Shown piece after piece: positions 13,001-25,000 of a stretch of 64,000 nucleotides of DNA. The notes beneath the pieces are model-generated. The model was not told the DNA's origin and made no database searches. It was given only the letters and a program-made list of their open reading frames with translations. The stretch comes from Lottia gigantea (lineage: Eukaryota > Mollusca > Gastropoda > Lottiidae), in NCBI RefSeq assembly GCF_000327385.1, contig NW_008710478.1:370380-434379 (forward strand), in the 5' to 3' direction. Position 1 is the stretch's first letter; every line of letters begins with the position of its first letter. The translations under genes were made by a program, and so were the position numbers.

Positions 13001-16000
13001 TCGTCTTTTCAAATTTCTTCAGCACACTAGAATAGGGATGTCACATCTTTAAATTCAAAATGTTTCTTGGTTGAACAATCGTTTTTGAATTCCTGGGGCT
13101 TCTGATGTCTTGGCCAATGCCTTGAATTAGCTTAGTCACTTTCATAATTCTATTCTTGATAGATCGGTTAGTAACCAAAATTTCAGATGGTTGTTACACA
13201 GCTATTTTTAATATTTTGCTTCTTTTCACTTGACCTCAACCTCTGACCTATGACCTGATCAATTCTCCCCTTTACTCCTGGTAGCCAGTTTAATTTTAAA
13301 ATCAAATACAGAGATAAATCATTGCCTAATTGCCTCCCTTGACCTAGCCTAATCCTGGTATTTTGTTACATCTCATTGGCTAATTTCACTAATTCAAATA
13401 TAATGGATCCAATCAAAACGTGGGAAACATATTTACTACTACCTAATTTAACCTTCATTTTACTTGGTGGGATTCCTCGCATGTCGTCTGTATTTGCACT
13501 GACGATATCATATTTTAATTTTGCGTCGTATATGCACAATAATTTTTTATTAAACTTAGTATATATACCCTTTGTTTATTGTAAACAGAATTTCTGTGAA
13601 TTTTTGTTTTCGTTTTTATGTCCATTTTAAATATTTATTGCTTTTGTCTTTAAAATTGTATTTATTTTCTATTTTTGTGTCTTCATTTCATTTTTTCATT
13701 GGCATGGAAACGTTTTTTGATAGTATTTACATGTATTATTTTAATTTTTATTTTAAAATGGTTTTTGTGGTAACCTGGATAAAGTTGTATATAAATGTGT
13801 AATAAGAAAATTAGAAATTAACTGCATTAATATTCATAAATATCATCATCTAACAAATTAATTTATGCGCATATTGATTTTCAATATTTTGAAATTCTTG
13901 ATTTCTTAGTTAAATCAAAATGATTAAATATTTCAACAAATATTAATTTTACAATTATGTAGTCTTAGAAACAATTTTGATAGAATTTTTTAATTTTAGG
14001 TATAAGTAAAATAAATTTTTGTCAAATTTTGAAATAATTTTGATATTTTTTCAGAAATCTGGGTCGGTGGATTTAAGTAAATTGTATGAGATGGGCAACG
14101 AGTCTGACAGAAAGTTATTTATTGATAAATTATTATCCTTTAATGAAGATAAAGGTGCCCCAATAACTGGCATGCCTGCTATCAGTAAACAACCATTAGA
14201 TTTGTACAAATTGTATCATTGTGTCAAGGAACGAGGGGGAATGATTGAGGTAAGAGAAAAAATTTCTGTAAAAAACTTCCACAAGAAACTTTAGCTTTAT
14301 GGCGCTCATAAATACACATAGATACATTCAATCATTACCTGGTAGTGCTGGGTATTGCCATGATACAATATATATAGCAATATGGGGTAATTGGATAAAA
14401 ACTAACACTGGTTGATTCACAGATATATCATGCTGGCACTAATGCATGTTGTGACCTGTCAGAAGTCTGCAAAGTGGTATAATCCTAGATGATTGAAAAA
14501 AAATTGTACAAGAAACTTTTGCCATGTGGCGCACGTAAATTGACAGTTGACAAATAAGATCTGACCTAAGTTAACTCTTTTTAAAGGGTACAATTTTAAA
14601 ATGTTTCTCACAGAAAATGATGCTAAAATTACAAACCATTTAAGAAGTAAACTATTTGAGAAATTTTGAAACTGATTTAGACACAGCTTTATGGAACAAC
14701 AATCACTGGTTAAAGTTTTACTCATCATTTTGATGTTTCCTTAAAGCTGTGTCTATATATCGTTCTCACAATAATTGCTAAATGCCATTTAAAGAGATTT
14801 AGTCAAGTTCACAATCAAAATAGTGAGTTAGTTAAAAAAAACTGTCAATGAATTATTTTTCAGGTGAATAAAGTGAAGAAGTGGAAAGAAATCTGTACCA
14901 TTGTAAATATCGGATCATCTGCTAGTGCCGCTTTCACCTTGAAAAAGAATTATATCAAATATTTATTTCATTTTGAATGTCATTATGATAGAGGTGGAAT
15001 GGATCCTCAGCCTATCTTAGCTCAAATGGAGGCAGCTCTAGCACAGAAACGAGAACAGAAAAATAAACGAGCACCTTCACCAGGTATGTAATATTGAAAT
15101 TATTTTTTATAAGAAATTGTGAAGGAATTGTTACGTTCCACCATTCCACACGGCAACCTGCAGAAGTATTGAAACTACAGTGCATGATTGACCAAAAGAC
15201 GACCTGTATGATCGTATTAATGATTTAAAATATATGCATAGATGTCCGCAATTATCTTTTGCTTGACCATAGTCAGTTTCACCCTTTCTTGATATCAACT
15301 TGTCATTTGACTTAAATTTTCCTTTCTCTTTTTTTCAGCTGGTTCCCAAGGCTCCTCTCAGGATGCTTTCCGACCACCCAGCACACCCAACAGTCAAGGA
15401 TTAGACCCATTCTCACCCGGCCCAGGGATGAACCCACACTACATGAATGATCAGGGCATGGGTGGTATGGGTGGCATGATGTCCCATGGAGGAATGATGA
15501 ATCCGATGAACCCCCACAACTCGATGATGGGTCCAGGACACATGGGTGGCATGCCCCACCCTGGAATGATGTCTGGCAACAACATGATGGGCGGAATGGG
15601 CCCTAATTCAATGATGGGTCATGGTGGAAATATGGGTCCCAACATGATGGGCCCTGGAAATATGATGAGACAGAATAATATGATGGGTGGAAATATGCCC
15701 AACTCCATGGGAGGTAACATGCCCAACAGCATGGGAAATATGCCTAATAATATGGGAAATATGCCCAATAATATGGGAAACATGCCTAACTCTATGAGCG
15801 GAAATATGCCGAATTCGATGGGAAACATGCCAAATTCTATGAGTGGAAACATGCCCAACAATATGGGAAATATGCCTAACAGTATGGGAAATATGCCCAA
15901 CTCTATGAGTGCAAACATGCCGAATGCCATGGGTGGTAACATGATGAGTGGCAACATGCCAAACCAGATGGGAAATCATTTACCATTTTCCAATCAGAAT

Positions 16001-19000
16001 GCCAATGGTCCAGGACAGATGGGAAATATGCCACACTCGTCGATGTCGAGTTCGATGCCAGGACACAACACCTCCACCCCGAATATGCCGAATTCTGGAA
16101 GCATGCCTAATACCACAATGGCCAGTAACATGCCTAATTCATCCATGGGAAGTAACATGCCCAATCCAGCAATGGCAGGCAACTTGTCGAGCTCACCAAT
16201 GCCCATGAATATGCCTAAATCATCACAGATGGGAAATTCAATGATGCCGGGAAGTGTGCCGAATTCTTCTGGAGCAGGTGGAATGCCAAATACATCCACC
16301 TCTGGAAATATGCCACCAACCTCAAATGCTGGAAATATGCCGACAACTTCAGCTGGAAGTATGCCGAATTCATCTATGACCACAACATCTAATTCTCCGA
16401 TGCCTACTGGTATGGGAAACAACAGCGGAATGCCTAACAGCATGCCAAATACATCTAATTCTGGTGGAATGCCAAGTTCAATGCCTGGAAATATGCCAAA
16501 TTCTGGCATGCCTGGAAATATGCCGAACACTTCAATGGGTGGAAATATGCCATCAAATATGATGCATGGTAACGTGCCCAATTCTTCAATGGGAGGAAAT
16601 ATGCCACACATGCCAATGCATGGAAATATGAACTCCATGGGTGGTCCTGGTGCCATGTCAGGAAATATGCCTCATATGTATGGAAACATGCCTAATTCCT
16701 CAATGCCCAGCAACATGCCTAATTCATCAATGCCTGGCAACATGATGCATCAACAAATGGGAAACAACATGCACGGGAACATGGGAAATCACATGGGTGG
16801 CATGATGTCAAATATGGGAGGCAACTCTTTGATGTCAACTGGTATGCCAAATGCTATGCCTGGTGGAATGCCCAATGCTATGCCTAGTGGAAATCCCAAT
16901 GCTGTGACTGGAAATGGACCTAACTCGATGCATAATCCAATGATGAACAGTGGCATGCCTTATCAAATGGGAGGACCTCATCCGAACTCTTCAATGTCTA
17001 GCAATGTTCCCACAACATCTACAGCTACTACTATTGACTCAACAGCTACCATCAATTCTAGCTCGATGCAGCGAAATTCTGGTCCAATAAACACAGGGAA
17101 TATGCCGAATACCATGCTAAGCAGTAGTTCGGGACCAGCACCAAGTGAAGCCTCTCCCAATTCCACAAGCAGCAACACGAATGATGCTACCAGACTAAGC
17201 TCTCCCATGAGTGTTAGCAGTTCTTCAACGCCTAACACAGCAGCTCCAATTACTGAACCCAACAAACCAAACCAGGTCCCGACCCCCACGCCATCTACTG
17301 GCCAACCAGCACCTACAACTCAAACTCCAGGAAACTCTGAAAGCGTCAGCGTCCAAGACCCTTTTGCTGATGATATGTCATCTGGGAACAGAACCAACAT
17401 GCCACAATTCAACAAGATGCCTCCTGGAAACCCTAACTTCCCACAGACCAGTGGCCCCAACATGCCTCCTTTCTCTGCCAGTACATCTACTCCTAATATG
17501 CCAGACCCATATCGACGTGGAGGTAGTGCTGAATTTCCCAGTCGTCCCGACTTTAACGGACCAAACCAGTATCCCGGTAGACCAGGTGGACAGTTTCCAT
17601 TTGGAAACCAGTTTGATAGACCAGACAGGTATGTATATGAATTCTAAATGTGCTTAGTTGTTCTTTTGAAAGATCGTACAGATGGAGTTGAGTTGTCCAA
17701 AAATGATGTTCATGACACCCTTTTGTCTGGTGTCATCGCTTGTTCATGTTGGATTCATTTTATGTCAAAGGCACAATGACTCATTCATTCATGCAGCCTT
17801 TGGAAGATTGGAAAAACAAATCTAGCTTTACAAATGTAATGATCTAAACCTACATTGATTTAAAATGTAGGTGTTGAAGAGTTCAATTGGAGGTCAAGGG
17901 GTGTTTTACAATGCAATAGTATACTTCTGTCATGGAAATGTATGATAATATTGGCTAATTTTCATTTCAGCAATGCTCCTGGCACCCCTAGTCAGAATAT
18001 GAGAATGGGTGGACCAATGAACACGCCCAACACCCCTTATGGTGGAAGATATGGTAACCAAGGTATGCCGATGAGACCAAATGGACCACAAGATCAATAC
18101 AGTGGAACACCTGGTTACCATGGCAACAGCTATGGTCCTCGACCAATGGGAAATCAAGATCAGTATCAAGGTTACCAAGGATCTTATGCAGGACCACGCC
18201 CACCATTTGGTACTCCCAACAAACGATATCCTGATATGTCAAGTGAGTTACTTCCCTTATCTATTTATGATTGTCTTCTCCTTTATTTGCTTTGTGCTTT
18301 TGACATGGAATGCATGTGCTTAAAAACTAGGTCAATCAGTCAAATTGAAGATAATGTCTTTAAACCTCTCTGTAATGACATAATGTTCTAAAAATATATA
18401 TTCACCAATCTGTGTCCAGAAAATAAGGTTTAATAGAAAAATCTTGGAAATGGATTCTAAGGCCAATTCAATGTTTCCAGCTTCCAAAAAACGAGAAAAA
18501 AATATTTTGTTGGCACAATGAATTTCGACTTTATCATGTGATCTTGCATTCAATAACCTGAAGGCCAAAAGTTAATTCCTTGATTTTGGAAAGCTGAAAA
18601 TATATTAAATATTTGATACAGAAACATTTTTCATGGCCATTTTACATCCCAATTATTACAGCACAATGTTTTGTCACTATGTTATGTTTTTGGAAATATT
18701 TTGAAATTTTGGCTTATTGATTTTTTGCACAGTATACAATCAAAATATGTACAACGACCGTTCAGCGATGGGTCACTATCCTCCATCTTATCAAGATTCA
18801 TCGATGGGTTTTCATGACCCTTACATGTCCGGTAGGAATCATTTTAGACAAGTTTTTTTTTTTCAAATTTTGTATTTACGTTTTTAATTTTTTCAAAATT
18901 TGTATTTTGTGGAGTGCTTCTATATATTACTACTTTCTAATTCCATATATAGCCATGTAACTCTATATTACTATAACACTACAATGCTGGAAGTGTCTTG

Positions 19001-22000
19001 GAAGCTATCAATACAATGACAAAATTTTTACTCATAGGCTATCATTGGATTTTCTTTACAATGTCAAGCTATTACGATCTTTGTCCTAATACCTTGACTG
19101 CAATAGCAACTATTCTCGTATAATGGAATGTAGCGATTTGATTTGAATACAGCCAATCAAAGCCCCTGACAGTAAGACTAAGCATTATGGCTTTATGTTC
19201 ACAGATTTTATGGCGAGGCTAGCGTATAATCCAATCAAAATCTTCATTTACAAACATCCATGATACAAGAAAGGTGGTTACTGCAGTCAAAGTATCAGAT
19301 GCAGTTTGTAATGGCTTGACATGGTGAAGATGTCATTGGATATAAAAAAGCACAATAAAGATCATTGAAAATCTCTCAATTTAGAAATGTTATCCCAAAA
19401 AATTGTCATATGATGGCCATGGAGCCACTTCCAGCATTGAAATTAAGAGTCAACTGATTTTGAAAATAAAATCGGCATTTAAATGAAAATTTGTGTCAAA
19501 TTAATTATCTCAATCAGTTGGTTTGACTTGCTATTATTTAAGTTTTCAAACTGTAGATGTGTTTCTATATATTAATCTTTGTAGGGTGTTTTTTTTCTAA
19601 TATTCTGGCTTGATTTAATACTATGGGATAGGCTTAAATTGGAGCTTAATAATGGTGCCAAATAACATTTCATCCTTCAGAGACCTAGGCACAAAAAAAG
19701 CATTAGAATTTTATAACTGATGTCTTCTGATTTTCAATGCTGTCTTTTGTAAGATAATGTCACTGCAGAAAGGAACGTCAAATTTTAGATTTATTTGTTC
19801 AAGGCAGATAGCAAGAAACAGAACCTATATGGTTTTTTGCAAGTGTTCTCTTAGAACATTATTGCTTACTGGTAATTTGCAATGTCAAGCAAATTTATAC
19901 TTTCTTTATCAATACAATCAATGAAAATTGGAAAAAGCTCAATTGTCAAGTGAATGATAACAAAATAGGCATGGGAAATCCTTACCCAAGGCCCTGGTTG
20001 GCAGTCCCCTATTATAACTGATGATTAACTGATACAGCATGACATGAACTCAAACTAACAGGTGCTAACTAACGATGAATATTATTATTAAAATGTTTTT
20101 TAAAGGCAGAATATCTTGTGAGAAGTATTCTTAACACCCCTTAGATTGATAATGGACCTTTCTTTATTGACATACATAACATGTATAAAAAGCATGTGAG
20201 GGAGATTCCAAAACAGTTCTAGGGGTGACAGATACAAGTTATTCAGTCTTATGATTAAATATACAAAATATTCTCAATCAAAATGTCAGTATTTGCCTGA
20301 TCTAAATAAAGCTATATCTAACTCTTATTGTCACTTCGGCCAAATATTTTCTATAGAACCAAATTTTAGCCACCTGTCTGATCGAGCAAGCTGAATTCAA
20401 TCTTGATTTTTTACATCTTGTCAGATCTTAGGTAGCAAGTGGTTAGATATAAGTTTATTTGAATGGGTGGCTGAAAGCAAGTCAGTTGTCTGAAGATCGC
20501 ATAGCGTGAAACTCTGAGTAACAATATGTTTGGTTCTGTTTTAATATTTCTTGATTGGTATCTATACAGCCGCAATATAAAATCTCTTAACTTTGAACTT
20601 TATGTAGTCAGCACAGTAGAAGTATCTTTCAACTCTTTGAACTCTGAACTTTGAACTCTTGTCTAGCAAGCACTATGTTGTAGGCAACTATTAATTTACT
20701 CAAATCTGTGTGAATTGCTTTCATATTACACTAAACTTTCTATCTTTATTTATCGTTATAAATCGTTCAAATTTAATTCAAGTTATTTTCATTTTTATGC
20801 GATATTTCTTTACGATGCATGCTTCTGGGTTTTATATTTGAAAATCGATAAAATTAATCTTAGAAAATGCTTTATTCTGATTAAATTTGACCAATCAAAT
20901 GAGCCAATTATTCAATTCAGGAAAAACAAATATAGATGTGTCATATTTTATTTACTAAAGTTCTAGATGTTGAGACCAACTCTGCATTTCTATTTATAAC
21001 AGTTACAAACGAACACAGGGTAAATGTAACCTATGATGCCAGTAGGTTGGAGTTAAGGTTTAGATCAGAAATTATTGCAATACTACAAATTTAATGCAGG
21101 GATTGACAATGGCCAATTAATCTCTGTGAAGAATATAGTACAAATTTGAAGGAAGCCAAATTTTCATTCTTATGCTTTCACTCGTATATTTATAGATGAA
21201 GTGGAGAAATAGCCCATTGCATTATATTTTGAATTTTCAAATTTTGCAATTTCAGGTGGCCCTAGAGATGGAAGCCAATGGTCACCAATGAGATATCCAC
21301 ATAATCCGAATTACATGCCTCCAGGAGCCCCTGGTACTCCACCAATGGGACCGTACGGACAGCCAATGGGACCAAGACATCCTCGCATGAAAAGCATGAA
21401 GGTAATTATGGGAAAATTTTCAAACCATGACAAGGAAAAGCAACATTTACCAATCCATATTGCAATCATTAATGGCTGTCCAATCTGATTTGAATGCAGC
21501 TCTGGGTGGTTCACTCGACTAAAGGGCAAGTTGTACAATCGTCAACTGAAGTCATGTTGCATTCCTGTCCTAAATTTAACAGTTTTCCCCTTTCAAGGAC
21601 AAGTATCTAGGAGCCAAACACACATTTCTATGAGCTAGATTTATTTGCGCTGAAAGTGAACAAAATCATTTTTTGTTCTGGGGCCGTATTCTTGAAAACT
21701 TAACTTAGATGAAATCCAGATATTAAAAATACAGTAATCTGATTGGATAATAAAATTTAACTTAAAATTGATTTTAGTTATTGACCAATCAGATGACTAG
21801 ACCACTAAAATTATCTTTAGTTTAGTTTTTGAGAATAAGGGCCCTGTTCCCTAAAAATCTTGCAATAAGAATTTGTTGACAAATTTACAACACAATTGAT
21901 GTTTTTGAGGAAAGAAGCCAAGGGTTATTGACCTGTAATATCAAGACAAAAGTCAATCCGGCCGATGTAAATGGCAAAATAATATATTGATATACACTGG

Positions 22001-25000
22001 TACATTAACGTGCATGTTAGAAGCTAGCTAGCTAGATAGATTGCATTGCCTTTAGATTAGTAGACTGAAACATAACATTTGAACACCTTGTGCCACTCTG
22101 AGACTGAATTTCTCAACTTTTCACCCCTTTCGTAGAGTCCTCAGTGACTACTTTATCTCGCTATAATTTGCATTAGCGTCTGTTTTCAAACCACATGTCT
22201 TTTAATATAATGGTAACATCTTGCATTTTGCTAAATCCAAATGATTGAGAGTTTAGTTTATCAGTTGCGCTTAACAGAAATTCAATGTAAGGTTGCTAAC
22301 TATTTAAACCTTTACGAATTTTAATTTCCCTCTTGCTATGATAGATTGATGATAGGTTAATTGTCCCAGAATGCATTTGATTGGAATTAACTCTCTTGTA
22401 TTCCTATTGATAGACTCTTGATCTTTGTTAACCATAATTGCAAATATAGAAACCCTTCTATATGCTCATTTGATAAACCATGCCTTTTCCATCACAATAA
22501 CATTGGCTGTATTAGTCAGTCTTGAACCTATGCCTTTCATTCAATATTAATGAACCAGACTGCTACTAGAGTCAAACCTTCTCTTTCACTTTCATTCTTT
22601 GGAATGAGTTCACATTCTCTCCATTTAGTTAAAGAAAAGACTGTTGCAGCCTGGTGGCACAGTGTTCATAGTGAATTCCAGAAGTCTGCCCTAAATCCCT
22701 TTCGACAAACTCTACCCAAAAAGTCATTACTATAACATATGGCTAGATTGTTAACAAACTTTAGATTAGAAGTTCTAGATTAGAATAGATAGAGACAGCA
22801 TAGCATGGTAGTGACTGCTGGAGCCTGAGCAAGTGATGGCATGGGACTAGATCTCGACAAGCATAGAATATAGCATAGATATGGCATGCTAGTGACGGCA
22901 CGGCTAGGATGCTATGTTGATAGATATTAGATTTTCTAATTGTAGGTTCTGAGATACTGTGCTAAATTTAGAAATAACCTGAAAGTTTGACCTAGATTTT
23001 AATGTTCAACTAACATGGGGTTATCAAATCCCTTTGCACATGTTATTTTTTGCTTTCAAATTTGAAAATTTGCAAATACCACTTTGATATGCTTCATCCC
23101 TTTTGAATATTTGCTTCTTTGAGAGCACTTTTGTGATGAATTCATATATGAGACTCTCTTATTGATAAAACCCTAAAGGCCTACTGTTATTTGATGGTTC
23201 AATTGAAATATGAACTTATAACAGCTTTTAGTATTATAGGGGTCCTTACTCCACTCAGCATAATATTATAGTAAACAAGCAAGTTAATGTAATATTTTAG
23301 ATTATTTTGTTTAAATCAAAATTTTAATTCTACATCCATAATGGCCCTTCCATATTGCCCTCTCCCCTCCACTCCAGTTAAATTTCAGGTTATTTCTAAG
23401 GTAACCAGTATAATAGAGGTATAATTATGTTATATTAGCTAGCTTTTACATTGCTGTCTTTTTAATATGGTGCTTTTCGCTGTTCTTTTGCAGCAGAAGG
23501 CCCCTTTTCAACCTCAAGTTAGCCAAAAGAGAACCGAGATCCCTTTTCCACCAGACACAATAGAAGGCATTCACCCACTGTTAATAAAACGCCGTCGCCT
23601 AACCAGCAAGGACCTAGGTCAGTGAAATTCCTTTCTGGCTTCAAATTTAAATTCTGGTTTGGTTACAAATTTAAAACTTTCCGACTTGACAATTTTGTAC
23701 GAAAATTTTTTTGAGATTTAAAATTTTTAAAAAAATTATAATTTGTGATTTTCTGACATATTTTGACAAAACACCTACTAAAAAAAATTTGAAAATTTTC
23801 TGATATTTTTGTGATCAAACCCTTTAAATTTGAGCCTTTTATTTTATTTTTGTCATTTTCCCCATCATCTCATTTCATTTTATCATGTTTCATTTTTCAT
23901 TCATTTTGGATTTCAAATTGGCCAAACTGAAAATAATTTTTGAAAATGTAAGCTTGATGCTGCAAAGAACAGGCTTGTTGTCCTAAGTTTAATGTATATA
24001 TATTTTTTGTCATCATTTTTCCAATGTTCAGATATGCATGGGGAATTTGAGGTGTATTTCAGCTTTCAGGATTATCAATTTTAAACTTTTGGTTTGGTGT
24101 TTGAATTTGCACTAATATAAGATTGGGTTGTTTAAAAAAGTGATAAATTACAAAAATGGGTTTGCAAGTAGTTTCAAAACTGCATACTTATGTATTTGTA
24201 TTTGGTTTTGAAAATTAGAAAAATATATATTGCAAATATCAAATATAAATTCCTCCAAAAATGCATCAAACTGGAAAAATTTTGAGTTAATTTCTTTACA
24301 GTATCAAGTGAGCCAGAATTATTTTGTAGAAATTTTATTTTTTGAGAATTTTTTAGAAGCAGAATGTAAATTTTTTATTTGTTTGATCAAAGAGTAGACA
24401 TTGTTAGACTTCTCTTACCCAGAAATTTTCTGAGGTCTGTTACCAAAGTTACCCAAGATGGCGATTCTCAGAGTTGAATATTTTTGAGATTTCTGATTGG
24501 CTGAAAAGGCCTGCAAAATTGTGTTTTTTTATTTGCATCAAGTGAGATATCTTTGTGCAGCTTGGTAATCTGAATTAGACTTCTTCAAAGAAATCTGAAC
24601 AGTTGTCAATATTGGGGCCTATTCTGATATCTAGAAGAGCTATAATACTGTGGATTACATGTGGCATTTGCCTTACAGACTATAGAAATATTGCTCTAGA
24701 ATAACCGAATTATGTTGTGCTCAAAGCAACCAAATTTTTGAAGAAGTGAAATTTTAATATTTTGTATTCTTTTATTGTAGGACCAATAGATTCCTGGAGA
24801 CTGATGATGGCCCTGAAATCTGGATTATTAACAGAAAGTACATGGGCATTAGATACTTTAAATATTTTACTATTCGATGATTCGACTGTGTCCTATTTTA
24901 ATTTAAGTCATTTACCAGGACTTCTCGACGTTCTTTTAGAACATTTCCGTAAATGTATATATGAGGTTTTTACTGATATGATAGATTTTGATGAAGACAT

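Noticed and set aside
15608-16656. Long antisense open frames (123, 112 and 220 codons) under the big ARID1 exon
   Set aside because: They are forced open by the repeat composition of the sense exon and contain monotonous His/Ile or Gly/Phe/Pro repeats with no start context or homology.
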